A DNA stretch of 64,000 nt from G965200765 sp965203865 (lineage in GTDB: Bacteria; Pseudomonadota; Gammaproteobacteria; Arenicellales; JAJDZL01). The DNA is taken from the NCBI GenBank assembly GCA_965203865.1, contig OZ241916.1:1054001-1118000 (forward strand), written 5' to 3'. Made by a program: the position numbers and the translations under genes. Of this stretch, positions 1-9,792 are shown piece by piece (positions within the stretch are counted from its first letter, which is position 1; every line of letters starts with the position of its first letter). Below the pieces are notes generated by a model that saw only the letters and a program-made list of their open reading frames with translations, had not been told where the DNA came from and ran no database searches.

Positions 1-2636
1 TCTTCAATCGTTTTTTGCAGTTTTTTGATTTGCTGTGCGCTGTTTTCAGAAGACTGAATTTTTACTATAACTTTCATGTCGCCCACCAAGAAACTCGTGG
101 GTTCAATTTGATCTGATGCCTCTACTTGCTGTATTTCAATGGATTCCAACTTGGCCAGTTTTATAATAATTGCTTGATTTTGCTCCAATTTTTTGGTGTC
201 AGCTTCTGAAGCGTTGAGCAGAGCAGCTTGGACCGCCTGGTTTGGTTTCACGTTCATTTCACTTCGAATATTTCGAATTCCGGAAATCATAGACTTCATC
301 CATTCCAATTCTTGCGTGGCATTGGAATTTTCTGGAATATTTCTGTAATCAACATAGGGTTGAATCATAATGGAGCCGACATTGCTGCTGCCTTGGTTGC
401 TGCTTGCCTGGATACTTCGCCAAATTTCTTCTGTAATGAAAGGCATTATTGGGTGAAACATTCGTATGGCAGACTCCAGAACTTGAACCAGCGTTCGTCT
501 CACTGAATCCTTCTCAACTTCCGATGTAGCCGCATCGTTGATTTTCACTTTGGCGATTTCAATGTACCAATCGCAGTATTCCCCCCATACAAATTGATAC
601 ATATGATGAGCTGCAAGATCAAATCGATAACTTCCAAGTGCTTCTTCTACATTGTGCGCTGTCTTTCGCAATTCTGATACGATCCACTGTTCACTAGATG
701 CTACACAGCAAAAATCGTCGTCCAAATTGAACTCTAGCCCCGCAATGTTCATGGAAACAAATCGGGCGGCATTCCACAGTTTGTTGCAGAAATTTCTGTA
801 GCCCTCAATACGCTTCAAATCAAATCGAATATTTCGTCCCTGCGTGGCCAGACTGGCAATAGTCAAGCGCAATGCATCGGAACCATAGGCAGGAATTCCA
901 TCTGGAAATTGTATCCGTGTTGCTTTTTCGATAGTGGGTGCCAGCCCCGGTTGCATTAGACCGGTTGTTCTTTTTTTTACGAGTGATTCAATATCGATAC
1001 CGTCAATTAAATCAAGCGGGTCTAATATATTTCCTTTTGATTTGGACATTTTTTGTCCATTGGCATCCCGAACAAGCCCATGTATATATACTTCGTTGAA
1101 TGGATGCTTGCCGGTAAATTTGATTCCGAACATAATCATTCGGGCAACCCAGAAAAATATAATGTCAAAGCCGGTAACGAGTACATTGGTTGTATAAAAA
1201 TTTTCAAGTTCAGGGGTTTGCTGTGGCCAGCCAAGAGTAGAGAAAGGCCAAAGAGCAGATGAAAACCAGGTATCCAGCACGTCTTCATCCTGCCGAAGTT
1301 GAACTTGTTGCAATCCTCGTGCTTCCTGTGCAAGTCGTTGTGCGTCATCTTCGCTTCTTGCAACATAAACATTGTCATTTTCGTCATACCATGCCGGAAT
1401 TCTGTGTCCCCACCAAATTTGTCTCGAAATGCACCAGTCCTCGATATTTTCCATCCACTCAAAATAGGTGCGGTCCCAATTTTTCGGAACAAATCGGATG
1501 GTACCGTCCCGAACGGCATCAATTGCCGGTTTTGCAAGAGGCCCGACTTTTACAAACCACTGGTCAGTAAGGTAGGGTTCAATGATTTGATTGGTTCTGT
1601 CTCCATGCGGTACGTTATAGATGTGGTCCTCCACTTTCTCCAGCAAGCCGCATTCTTGCAAATCTTCAACGATTTGTTCTCTTGCTTTAAACCTGTCTAA
1701 CCCGTGGTAAGCACTGTCAGGCAGATCTATTTTTGCATCCGGTGTCATTATGTTTATCGTATCCAGGGAATTGCGTTCGCCCACTTTAAAATCATTAAAA
1801 TCGTGGGCAGGCGTAACCTTCAGGCATCCAGTTCCAAATTCCGGGTCGACGTACTCGTCGGCGATAACAGGAATTTTACGTTTTACCAATGGCAGTTCCA
1901 CTTGCTTGCCAACCAGATGTGAGTACCGTGAATCATCTGGATGAACAGCAACGGCAGTGTCGCCCAGCATCGTTTCAGGTCGAGTTGTGGCGATTACCAA
2001 AAATTCGGAGCTGTCAACAACTGGATATCGAAAATGCCATAATGACCCCTTCTCTTCAATCATGACAACTTCAAGGTCGGATATTGCTGTAAGCAATACC
2101 GGGTCCCAGTTCACAAGTCGTTTTCCGCGGTAGACCAGTCCTTCTTCATATAGTTGAATAAAAACTTCCCTGACCGCCAAGGATAAATCTTCATCCATCG
2201 TAAATCGTTCTCGTGTCCAGTCTACTGATGCCCCCAGTCGTCGAAGTTGACCGGTGATCGTACCGCCAGACTCCGCTTTCCACTTCCAGACTTCATCAAT
2301 AAAAGATTGTCTTCCAAGAGAATTTCTGTCGATTCCTTGGGCTCGGAGCTGAGATTCGACAACAATTTGCGTGGCAATGCCTGCATGGTCTGTTCCAACT
2401 TGCCAGAGCGTATTGCTGCCTTTCATTCTGTGATATCGGATCAGGGCATCCATTAAAGTATTTTGAAATGCGTGCCCCATGTGAAGACTGCCGGTTACAT
2501 TTGGCGGCGGAATCATGATGCAGTAGGATTCACCGGTTTCAGATGGCTTGAAATACCCCGCTTCCTCCCAACGATCATAAATTGGTTGTTCAATTGACTT
2601 GGGGTCGTAGGATTTTGACAGTAACGATTCTTTCAT
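1..2636 (-). CDS. valS: Valyl-tRNA synthetase, C-terminus cut by window edge
   Basis: Class I aminoacyl-tRNA synthetase that charges tRNA-Val in the cytoplasm and edits misactivated threonine. The reading frame is open from an ATG at 2636 to the window edge, about 878 codons, so only the tail (anticodon-binding end and C-terminal coiled coil) is missing. The HIGH signature appears as HMGH at complement 2472-2483, preceded by PPPNVTGSL. The KMSKS signature appears as KMSKSKGN at about 1038-1052. The insert between them carries the editing-domain motif TTRPETMLGDTAVAVHP, typical of ValS/IleS/LeuS. It is followed by holC and pepA on the same strand, the usual gammaproteobacterial order pepA-holC-valS, so the three are probably co-transcribed. 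The frame shows no interruption in this stretch. Confidence 0.97.
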   Translation of the reverse strand, partial: MKESLLSKSYDPKSIEQPIYDRWEEAGYFKPSETGESYCIMIPPPNVTGSLHMGHAFQNTLMDALIRYHRMKGSNTLWQVGTDHAGIATQIVVESQLRAQGIDRNSLGRQSFIDEVWKWKAESGGTITGQLRRLGASVDWTRERFTMDEDLSLAVREVFIQLYEEGLVYRGKRLVNWDPVLLTAISDLEVVMIEEKGSLWHFRYPVVDSSEFLVIATTRPETMLGDTAVAVHPDDSRYSHLVGKQVELPLVKRKIPVIADEYVDPEFGTGCLKVTPAHDFNDFKVGERNSLDTINIMTPDAKIDLPDSAYHGLDRFKAREQIVEDLQECGLLEKVEDHIYNVPHGDRTNQIIEPYLTDQWFVKVGPLAKPAIDAVRDGTIRFVPKNWDRTYFEWMENIEDWCISRQIWWGHRIPAWYDENDNVYVARSEDDAQRLAQEARGLQQVQLRQDEDVLDTWFSSALWPFSTLGWPQQTPELENFYTTNVLVTGFDIIFFWVARMIMFGIKFTGKHPFNEVYIHGLVRDANGQKMSKSKGNILDPLDLIDGIDIESLVKKRTTGLMQPGLAPTIEKATRIQFPDGIPAYGSDALRLTIASLATQGRNIRFDLKRIEGYRNFCNKLWNAARFVSMNIAGLEFNLDDDFCCVASSEQWIVSELRKTAHNVEEALGSYRFDLAAHHMYQFVWGEYCDWYIEIAKVKINDAATSEVEKDSVRRTLVQVLESAIRMFHPIMPFITEEIWRSIQASSNQGSSNVGSIMIQPYVDYRNIPENSNATQELEWMKSMISGIRNIRSEMNVKPNQAVQAALLNASEADTKKLEQNQAIIIKLAKLESIEIQQVEASDQIEPTSFLVGDMKVIVKIQSSENSAQQIKKLQKTIE

Positions 2637-2683
2637 ATAAGTTGGGGACCTTCTTGTGAGTTGTCCGAAATCATCTGATTGGG

Positions 2684-3121
2684 TTATACAGAGATGTGCT
2701 CTGGTGATATTCCTGTCAGGTTTGAATACTGCATTTCTCGTTGTTTGACAGACTCCGAATCCTGCTCGCCAAAGTCAACGGGTTCAACCACGATGTTGAA
2801 TTGTCCAGCAAACTCCTGCATCTGCTCGTGAAGTGATACCAAAACGTCGTTCCATTCTTGCTGCGGCGCCGCAGTGCCAATCAAGACCGGATACTTGCCA
2901 GTTTCGATTGGTGCGGCGGATTGGATTTGATGTGGAATGAAACTGGACCAAGAATACGTCCATAGCAGGCTGTTCAATTTTTCACACTGCTCATGAGTTG
3001 GGCAACTGACAAAAACTTTGTGTTTTTTCCGATAGGCCGTCTCTACCAATTTGCAAGCCAGAAACAATTTGCCAGATTCGCGTGGCGATTTCAAGTGATA
3101 GAATCGAACGGTCAATGTCAT
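2684..3121 (-). CDS. holC: DNA polymerase III chi subunit
   Basis: Chi subunit of the replicative DNA polymerase III clamp loader. In the known family it pairs with psi (HolD) and contacts single-strand binding protein. The product is 145 residues, the normal family size. It starts with the beta strand and helix pattern of HolC (VRFYHLKSP, then LACKLVETAYRKKHKVFV) and contains the CPTHEQCEKLNSLLWT stretch matching the family's D..q...Ld..LWt region. The ATG at 3121 lies 14 bases after the pepA stop and the stop lies 47 bases before valS, so this is the middle gene of a pepA-holC-valS operon. HolC is divergent between species, so the identification rests on pattern plus gene order. Confidence 0.9.
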   Translation of the reverse strand: MTLTVRFYHLKSPRESGKLFLACKLVETAYRKKHKVFVSCPTHEQCEKLNSLLWTYSWSSFIPHQIQSAAPIETGKYPVLIGTAAPQQEWNDVLVSLHEQMQEFAGQFNIVVEPVDFGEQDSESVKQREMQYSNLTGISPEHISV

Positions 3122-3135
3122 ATTCTAAACCGAAT

Positions 3136-4638
3136 TTAAATGCTGGTATTTTGACTGTAGTTCAAAAGATATTGTACAAACATGCTGACGGGTCGTCCGG
3201 TTGCCCCTTTTTCATTTCCTGATTTCCACGCTGTTCCGGCGATATCAAGATGCGCCCACCTGTATTTTTTTGTAAAGTGTGCGAGAAAGCATGCGGCTGT
3301 TACTGCACCAGCATCGCGACCGCCAACGTTCGCCAAATCGGCAAAATTACTGTTCAACTGTTTGTTGTAGTCGTCCCAAATCGGCATTCGCCACACTCTG
3401 TCATGACTGAGTGCTCCTGCATTAACCAGATCTTCCGCCAACTGGTCGTCGTTGCTGAACAATCCGCTTGGGTGCTTGCCCAGAGCGATAACACACGCTC
3501 CTGTCAAAGTGGCTACATCAATAACGGTTTCGGGGTCAAATTTACCAACATAGGTAAGCGCATCGCACAGGATCAATCTGCCTTCCGCATCTGTGTTCAG
3601 AATTTCGATGGTAGTCCCGGACATACTAGTAACGATGTCGCCGGGCTTGTTTGCGGCACCATCTGGCAGATTCTCGCTACTGGGTACAACCCCTACAATA
3701 TTGATTGGCAACTTGAGTTGCGCAGCTGTAGAAAGTGTGCCGATTACTGCAGCACCGCCGCACATGTCGAACTTCATTTCGTCCATGGCGGCTGCTGGCT
3801 TTATTGATATTCCGCCGGCATCAAACGTCAATCCTTTGCCCACCAATGCTACGGGTCGCATTCTGCTTGTGCCGCCACGGTACTGGATAATAATCAATTT
3901 TGCCGGCTCGCGACTTCCTCGGGATACCGAAAGGAGAGACCCCATACCGAGTTCATTCATTTCTTCCTCTTCAAGTACTTGCACCTCCACATTGTCCAGT
4001 TCACTCAGCTCGCGAGCTTTATTCGCAAGATAGGATGGTGTGCAGATATTCCCTGGCAGATTGCCCAGTTCGCGTGCCAGGCGTACGCCATTGCCAATTG
4101 CGGTGCCTATCCGAACTCCGTCTCGAATCAACTTCAGCGATGCTGACCCTTCCGTTATAAACTGGATGCGCCACTTTTTTTTACGCTTTTTACTGTTTGA
4201 CTTCAATTGCGTAAACTTGTAAAAGTGAAAATTGAATGCTTCGACTACATGTCGCGCCTGCCACACCAGGTCCCGGCCTTCAACCGCCAAGTCATCTATG
4301 CAAAATGCTGCGCTATCAACAGGAAGCTTTGCCATGTACTGTGCAATGGAATGCACTACTTTCAAAAACCGGTCAGATGAAAATTCGCTTCGTTTTCCCA
4401 ACTGAACAATGATGATTCGCTTGGTGTTGCTGCGAGAGTTGACGGGTACCAAAAAGCAATTACCGGGCTTGTCTCCCAAGTCGCTGTTTGAGAGGGCAGA
4501 TTGTATGATTCGCCCAAATTTTTTGTCAGCATTCGTTGCAGCTGGAGTAAAATCTTTTTTGTTGTAAACACCAACAATGAGGTACCCGATCTTGGAACGG
4601 GTCGGCGAACCGCGATTGGAAGTGAATTCCGCAAGCAT
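3136..4638 (-). CDS. pepA: Leucyl aminopeptidase PepA (cytosol aminopeptidase, M17)
   Basis: Metallo-aminopeptidase of family M17 that removes N-terminal residues from peptides. In E. coli PepA also binds DNA and helps Xer recombination and carAB control. The product is 500 residues from the ATG at 4638. Family signatures are present: VGKGLTFDAGGISIKP (metal-binding Lys and Asp) and NTDAEGRLIL (the M17 signature with catalytic Arg). The N-terminal 170 residues form the less conserved macrodomain-like part. The start is supported by an AGGAGG-type ribosome site about 9 bases upstream; a TTG two codons earlier is less likely. It is divergent from lptF, with a short intergenic region at 4639-4779 that must hold both promoters. 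Confidence 0.96.
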   Translation of the reverse strand: MLAEFTSNRGSPTRSKIGYLIVGVYNKKDFTPAATNADKKFGRIIQSALSNSDLGDKPGNCFLVPVNSRSNTKRIIIVQLGKRSEFSSDRFLKVVHSIAQYMAKLPVDSAAFCIDDLAVEGRDLVWQARHVVEAFNFHFYKFTQLKSNSKKRKKKWRIQFITEGSASLKLIRDGVRIGTAIGNGVRLARELGNLPGNICTPSYLANKARELSELDNVEVQVLEEEEMNELGMGSLLSVSRGSREPAKLIIIQYRGGTSRMRPVALVGKGLTFDAGGISIKPAAAMDEMKFDMCGGAAVIGTLSTAAQLKLPINIVGVVPSSENLPDGAANKPGDIVTSMSGTTIEILNTDAEGRLILCDALTYVGKFDPETVIDVATLTGACVIALGKHPSGLFSNDDQLAEDLVNAGALSHDRVWRMPIWDDYNKQLNSNFADLANVGGRDAGAVTAACFLAHFTKKYRWAHLDIAGTAWKSGNEKGATGRPVSMFVQYLLNYSQNTSI

Positions 4639-4779
4639 ATGCAAAAACCTCCTTTATTATCAGAATTAAAAATTAATAGGCACGAACAATTTGTAATTGC
4701 TCCTGTGAAATTTTAGCAGATGAATTGAGTAAATCTTGCTTTGTCAATCAATTTTCAAAAATTTACCGTTAGTTGAAAA

Positions 4780-5853
4780 ATGCGACTGCTGAATAAAACA
4801 CTGATCAAAGAAATAATTTTTGCCGGCTCTGTGATTGCAATCGTAACGATCGGAATATTCATTGTTATAAAGTTTGTAGAGTTGCTGAAAGATGCAGTTG
4901 AAGGGCATTTGCCCACGGAAGGACTGATAAAAATTCTGGCTTTGAATCTCATGACCTACATGGATATTGTTGTTGGTTCAGCGATTTACATCGCAGTTCT
5001 GATTATCATTACTCGATGGCATAGGGACCGGGCAATTGCGGTATATGCTACCAGTGGAGTCAGTCCTTGGGGATTTTTAAAGCCAGCATGCTTTATTGCG
5101 GTTGTAGCGACAATAGTCGTTGCAATGTTCACTTTGTGGGTTTCTCCATTTGCCGAAAGAGTTTTTCAGCAGGAAATGGAAGAGTTTCGCTACAGAGTTA
5201 GCTTGCCATTGGAAGAAGGCCAGTTCGTGGTTTCCGGAAATGGGTTGAGTATGGTTTACTTTGCCAAAACGGAAGAAGCACACAAGTTGCCTGCACAGTT
5301 TTTTCGCGTGAGTGTTGACAGCGATGCTACAGAAATTACGATTGCCGAAAGCGGTACTATAAAACAGGATGAACAGTCGGGGCTGGAAACACTTCACTTG
5401 ACAAAAGGATTGCGCTACATACTGCCCCTGGATTATGAGCATTACGAAACCACTTCTTTTCAAACTCTTGCTGCTAATTTTCGATCCTCGCCCATTCATG
5501 CTTATAGAATTGATGCAAAAGGAAGATCAACCGGTGAGCTGCTCGCATCCAAAGTGCCCGAGGATGCAAGTGAGCTGATTTGGAGAATATCTACGACGGT
5601 CATGATTCCAATCGTAATTTTTCTTGCTTTTGCATTGAGCCTTGGTTCAACTGCAAAAAACAGGGGGGTGAATATCGTTGTAGCCATAGTGGCCTATTTT
5701 GTCTACTCCAATTTACTTGGGTTCGCAGCCAAGCTTTTTGATTCCAGCCCATTGGAAACTCTTGTCTATCTTTCCGCAACGCACATCACTTTTATAGCTC
5801 TTGTTGCCTGGTTGATAATTCGCTCGACTCATCGCATGTTTGATCCGTCTTGA
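4780..5853 (+). CDS. lptF: LPS export ABC permease LptF
   Basis: Inner-membrane permease half of the LptB2FG transporter, which extracts lipopolysaccharide and passes it to the LptC-A-D bridge. The product is 357 residues with the family layout. A membrane segment at about residues 10-35 is followed by a cluster of segments to about residue 120 (TRWHRDRAIAVYATSG, the coupling region to LptB). Then come a periplasmic beta-jellyroll domain (about 130-250) and three C-terminal membrane segments (about 265-350). The gene order lptF-lptG divergent from pepA-holC-valS is the standard one in Gammaproteobacteria. lptG follows 19 bases later, so the two form an operon. Its presence implies a lipopolysaccharide outer membrane. 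Confidence 0.95.
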   Translation: MRLLNKTLIKEIIFAGSVIAIVTIGIFIVIKFVELLKDAVEGHLPTEGLIKILALNLMTYMDIVVGSAIYIAVLIIITRWHRDRAIAVYATSGVSPWGFLKPACFIAVVATIVVAMFTLWVSPFAERVFQQEMEEFRYRVSLPLEEGQFVVSGNGLSMVYFAKTEEAHKLPAQFFRVSVDSDATEITIAESGTIKQDEQSGLETLHLTKGLRYILPLDYEHYETTSFQTLAANFRSSPIHAYRIDAKGRSTGELLASKVPEDASELIWRISTTVMIPIVIFLAFALSLGSTAKNRGVNIVVAIVAYFVYSNLLGFAAKLFDSSPLETLVYLSATHITFIALVAWLIIRSTHRMFDPS

Positions 5854-5872
5854 CAGGTGGTATTGCCTTTTT

Positions 5873-6922
5873 ATGAAAACCATTGACCGACATATTGGAC
5901 TGGAACTGCTAGCAAAGTCAGCAGTGGCGGGATTTTGGTTGACTTGCGTTTTTGCGTTTGTATCGCTGATTGAAATTGTTGAGGCATACGGAACCAGGTT
6001 TGAGGTGGCTACCGTTGCGAAGTTGCTGGGTTTGGCTATTCCGGTAATGATCTACCAATTGGCTCCCATGATGTTAATGATTGGAACATTACTGGGCATC
6101 GCGACTTTGTCAAGAAACTCGGAACTGATAGCCATCCAGTCATCGGGAATATCAAAAAGACGATTTTCATTTTCTGTGCTGGGCTTTGCATTTCTATTTG
6201 CGCTAGCAATGTTCGCATGGGGGGAATTGATAGTACCAACCAGCGAAAGACTGAGCGAGAAGCTAAGGTTGGTTCACGAAGGTTCTACAGTAGATGACTT
6301 GAAGCTTTGGTTCAGGGACAGCAATCGATTTGTTCATGTACACAACATACTTGGCAATGAAACTCTCCAGGATATAAAAATTTATCACGTCAGCGAAAAT
6401 GGTTCTCTACACAGTAGAACAACGGCAGGCTCTGCGGTGTTTTTGGACAACTCTGATTCTTTGTTGCTGCGCAACGCGATAGTGGAAACACTGCGTGAAG
6501 GAAGTATTGGTCGGGAATTGCACGAAGAGTTGAAATACCAATTGAATATTGACAGGCAAATGATTAAATCATTTGGTCGAGAATCGTCGCAGATGTCAAT
6601 ATTCGAGTTGAAAAAGCATGTTGATTTTCTGAACGAAAGCGGGCAGTCAAGCGAGTTTTACGAACTGTCGTTCTGGAATCGAATTATTTTACCTTTGTCT
6701 ATTGTGGCAATGGCGGCAATTGTAATCCCTTTCGGATTTCGAAGAACTCAAAACATCGGTTTCCAGGTTCTTGCAGGTCTTGTGATTAGCCTGATTTTTT
6801 TTGCAGTTCAACAGTCGGCAGGGTATATCGTGCTGCTGTACGGATTTCCACCTCTGGCAGGTGCCATGACAGTATTATTCATTGTTTCCGCTGGAGCTGT
6901 GATTACACTGCTCAAGCGTTAG
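5873..6922 (+). CDS. lptG: LPS export ABC permease LptG
   Basis: Second permease of the LptB2FG lipopolysaccharide exporter, partner of LptF in the inner membrane. The ATG at 5873 gives 349 residues beginning MKTIDRHIGLELL, the typical LptG start (a dyrYi-like motif). An in-frame ATG at 5840 would overlap the lptF stop and adds eleven unlikely residues. An AGGTGG sequence lies about 12 bases before the chosen start. Membrane segments occur at about residues 15-35, 55-80 and 90-115. A periplasmic domain (about 130-255) and three C-terminal segments ending in a short LLKR tail follow. The SELIAIQSSGISKRR stretch is the coupling helix region facing LptB. Confidence 0.95.
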   Translation: MKTIDRHIGLELLAKSAVAGFWLTCVFAFVSLIEIVEAYGTRFEVATVAKLLGLAIPVMIYQLAPMMLMIGTLLGIATLSRNSELIAIQSSGISKRRFSFSVLGFAFLFALAMFAWGELIVPTSERLSEKLRLVHEGSTVDDLKLWFRDSNRFVHVHNILGNETLQDIKIYHVSENGSLHSRTTAGSAVFLDNSDSLLLRNAIVETLREGSIGRELHEELKYQLNIDRQMIKSFGRESSQMSIFELKKHVDFLNESGQSSEFYELSFWNRIILPLSIVAMAAIVIPFGFRRTQNIGFQVLAGLVISLIFFAVQQSAGYIVLLYGFPPLAGAMTVLFIVSAGAVITLLKR

Positions 6923-6949
6923 TAGCATTGAAATTTCAGGCGTGGTGTT

Positions 6950-7132
6950 TCAATCGTCTTTCTTGGCAGGGCTTTCGTTTTCATCTTGCATTGTTTCATC
7001 ATCCATCAAAATTCGGTGCGCAGGACTCTCCAAATCATCATACTGCCCACTTTGCAAAGTTTTGAAGAAAATCCAACCCATTGAGACGACCGCAACAATT
7101 GCGATTATGAGAAGCAACAATACGACTTCCAT
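6950..7132 (-). CDS. ccoS: cbb3 oxidase assembly protein CcoS
   Basis: Small membrane protein needed for maturation of cbb3 cytochrome oxidase, acting with the copper ATPase CcoI. The product is 60 residues with one N-terminal membrane helix (residues 2-23). After it comes the family signature GWIFFKTLQSGQYDDLE with the downstream RILMDD, which matches CcoS closely. An acidic, lysine-ended tail follows. It lies 18 bases after the ccoI stop on the same strand, and ccoI-ccoS pairing is the rule. It converges with lptG. A weak stem of 7 bases (6927-6933 with 6948-6954) lies between the two stop codons. Confidence 0.92.
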   Translation of the reverse strand: MEVVLLLLIIAIVAVVSMGWIFFKTLQSGQYDDLESPAHRILMDDETMQDENESPAKKDD

Positions 7133-7150
7133 GGCTTCAAAACCGGGTCA

Positions 7151-9616
7151 TCAATTTACAGAGACAATTTTGGCTTGTGTGGGTTCTCTGGTCAGTCGTA
7201 GCGAATTGTAGACCACGACCAGCGAACTGGCTGACATGCCAATTGCCGCAACTACCGGCGGAACATACCCTGAAGCGGCAAGGGTAATTCCCACCAAGTT
7301 GTACACAATTGCCCACAGAATATTTTGCCGAATGACCCGTTGTGTAGATTCGGCAATACGACGGGCAGAAATGAGGGGTTGCAACCTACTGGAAGTCAGA
7401 ACAAAGTCAGAATTCACCTGAATAGCATGCGAGGCTTCTACAGAAGCAACAGATGTATGAGCTGCCGCCATTACAGGACCGTCGTTCAACCCGTCGCCTA
7501 CCATGGCAACACAGTTTCCGTTTTTTTGTAGTTCTTTTACTAAATTTAGTTTGTCATTGGGGGAACACTCTGAATAGACTTTGGCAATACCCGTTTGCTG
7601 TGCAATTCTGTATGCTTCTGCTTCCTGGTCTCCTGTGACCAGAATGGAGGCAATGTTTTGTGCTTTCAAAGTCTTTATTATCTTTGCGGCATCGCTGCGC
7701 AAGTGGTCCTGAAATTCAAACACGCAAAGAATTTCTTTTTCACTGGCAAGGATGGCGATTGGCCCGGTGGATGCCAGGCAAGAATTTCGAGCAGGGCACT
7801 TGGCGAGGGAGTCCACATACTGCCTTGAACCAAGGTAGTAATTTGTACTGTCAATTTTACCGCTTACTCCGGCACCCGTGGTAATTTGGAAGTTTTCTAC
7901 TTTTAATTTGCCGAAGTTCTCGGTAGCGTTTTGAATGGCAGCAGATATTGGATGGTTTGATCTGGTGGACAGGCTTGCGGCAATTTTCAAGCAGTCTAGT
8001 TCGCTACTAGCTCCAAACGTTCGAGTGCGGGAAAGAACCATTTTGCCGGTTGTCAATGTCCCGGTTTTGTCAAAAAGAATGGTGTTTGTACTTGCCAAAG
8101 ATTGAATAGCATTGACGCGGGTTACCAGTATTCCAAGTTGCACAAGGCTTCTAGTTGCTGCCGTTAAGGCCGTAGGGGTTGCCAAGGACAGTGCGCAAGG
8201 GCAAGCGACTACAAGAACTGAAATCGTATACGCGAGCCACTGAGAATTTCCGCTTTGAATCCAATATAGCGCCACTCCAATAGCGATCAAAATTACAGCA
8301 GGTGAAAAAACTGAGGCAATTTTATCTGCCAAGCCCATAATGCGCGGCTTTGATAAAGAAGCCTGTTCCACCAGTCTTTCGATTCCGGCCAGTACAGATT
8401 CGGAGCTGACACGAAGGATCTTTACTATGATAGGACTGGAAGTATTATATGAACCTCCAATCACTGGTTCATTCATCCCCCGAAGCCGGGGATAAGTTTC
8501 TCCTGTAACAATTGATTCATCCAGTTCACTGGCACCTTCAACAATTATTCCGTCGGCGGGAACTCGGTCCCCTGGTCGTACTAAAACAAAGTCGTTCGCC
8601 TTGATCCGTACTACTGGAACAATATTTGTCGAGTTTATATCTTTGGGGTCTTCAAGCAAGTTCGCTGTTTCGGGAATAAACGAAGTCAGTTTGCGTACTG
8701 TATCCGATGTTCGCTGCTGTGCGGATTGTTCAAAAAAGCGGGCAACCAGTTGAAAAAATACAAACATGGCTATACTGTCGTAGTACACCTCGCCTGAGTC
8801 GGCGATAGTGGCATAAACGCTTCCGACAAATGCAAAGGTCAAACCAAGAGCTACCGGGACATCCATTGTCGCCGAGAAAGAGCGAATATCTCTTAACGCC
8901 CCCCGGAATATCGGTGTTGCACAGTACATCAGGATAGGTATTGTCAGTAGCAGGCTGAATCGTTCAAACAACTGCTCAAATTCGCTTTCTATACCGCTCC
9001 AGGCTCCGAAGTACAAGGCAACAGCGAGAATCATAACCTGCATTCCGAGTAGTCCAGCTATGCCCATTCTTTGCAATAGTTTTTTTCTCTGATTTTGTAC
9101 GGCAACTTCAAAGGTGGAGGGATTGTACAAACCAATCCGATATCCTAAACTCTGAACAGTCTGAACGATTTTACTGAGCTTGACTTGCTGCACGTTCCAT
9201 TGAACCTGAAGTCTATGAGTAGCAAAATTCATGCTTGCGCCCGTGACCCCGTCCAGTTTTTTCAACCTGTTTTCAATCAGCCATACACAAGCAGGGCAGT
9301 GCAACTCTCCAACCATGAAAGTTGCTTCGCTATTTGTTTCACTCAGTTTTCGTGCAATTTCTTTCTGGATTAATTCGTCATCAAATACCTCGGTTTCAGT
9401 GAACGGGTGCTTGGTAAATATTTTGTCAATGGGTTTGGGTCTTCCGGTTCTGCGCCTGTAGTAGCCGGACAGGCCGGATTCGTGTATGAATTCAGCAACA
9501 GCAGCACAGCCGTTGCAACAGACAAATTCCTCAACATTGCCAATTTTTGTACGAATTCTGACTCTTGGTGGAATTTTTTCGCCACAGTGATAGCATGCAA
9601 TGTCGTTTGACGACAT
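7151..9616 (-). CDS. ccoI: Copper-exporting P1B-type ATPase CcoI/FixI
   Basis: P-type ATPase that delivers copper across the inner membrane for assembly of the CuB centre of cbb3 oxidase. The product is 821 residues from the ATG at 9616; a TTG 33 bases upstream is possible but less likely. The N-terminus has the CcoI-specific cysteine cluster CYHCGE and CCNGCAAV, then a heavy-metal-associated domain with CPACVWLIE. The core has the transmembrane copper motif CPCALSLATP, the phosphorylation motif DKTGTLTTG and the hinge GDGLNDGPV. The long N-terminal extension separates CcoI from CopA. It is divergent from the yip1-ccoNOQP operon, so the gap at 9617-9792 is a two-way promoter region. Confidence 0.95.
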   Translation of the reverse strand: MSSNDIACYHCGEKIPPRVRIRTKIGNVEEFVCCNGCAAVAEFIHESGLSGYYRRRTGRPKPIDKIFTKHPFTETEVFDDELIQKEIARKLSETNSEATFMVGELHCPACVWLIENRLKKLDGVTGASMNFATHRLQVQWNVQQVKLSKIVQTVQSLGYRIGLYNPSTFEVAVQNQRKKLLQRMGIAGLLGMQVMILAVALYFGAWSGIESEFEQLFERFSLLLTIPILMYCATPIFRGALRDIRSFSATMDVPVALGLTFAFVGSVYATIADSGEVYYDSIAMFVFFQLVARFFEQSAQQRTSDTVRKLTSFIPETANLLEDPKDINSTNIVPVVRIKANDFVLVRPGDRVPADGIIVEGASELDESIVTGETYPRLRGMNEPVIGGSYNTSSPIIVKILRVSSESVLAGIERLVEQASLSKPRIMGLADKIASVFSPAVILIAIGVALYWIQSGNSQWLAYTISVLVVACPCALSLATPTALTAATRSLVQLGILVTRVNAIQSLASTNTILFDKTGTLTTGKMVLSRTRTFGASSELDCLKIAASLSTRSNHPISAAIQNATENFGKLKVENFQITTGAGVSGKIDSTNYYLGSRQYVDSLAKCPARNSCLASTGPIAILASEKEILCVFEFQDHLRSDAAKIIKTLKAQNIASILVTGDQEAEAYRIAQQTGIAKVYSECSPNDKLNLVKELQKNGNCVAMVGDGLNDGPVMAAAHTSVASVEASHAIQVNSDFVLTSSRLQPLISARRIAESTQRVIRQNILWAIVYNLVGITLAASGYVPPVVAAIGMSASSLVVVYNSLRLTREPTQAKIVSVN

Positions 9617-9792
9617 CACTGTAGAATTTCTATCCAAGACAGAGCCCAAATTTCAAGAAAGATTGATTCAAGCATAAAACTATATTATGCTATTCATGTA
9701 CAGGATGTAAATCGGAATTACTGATTTATAGCATCGTTCTTTTGATTGGTGGGATCAGGAATTCCAATGTTGTCTTCCAACCGGAATTGGAT

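Noticed and set aside
1..2636. Several rightward frames of 60-130 residues over the left end
   Set aside because: All lie antisense to valS, whose frame is open throughout and carries HIGH and KMSKS motifs.
9617..9792. An FNR/Anr box for the oxidase promoters
   Set aside because: A TTGAT...ATCA pair occurs near 9743, but its spacing is seven bases instead of four, so it does not fit the known site.
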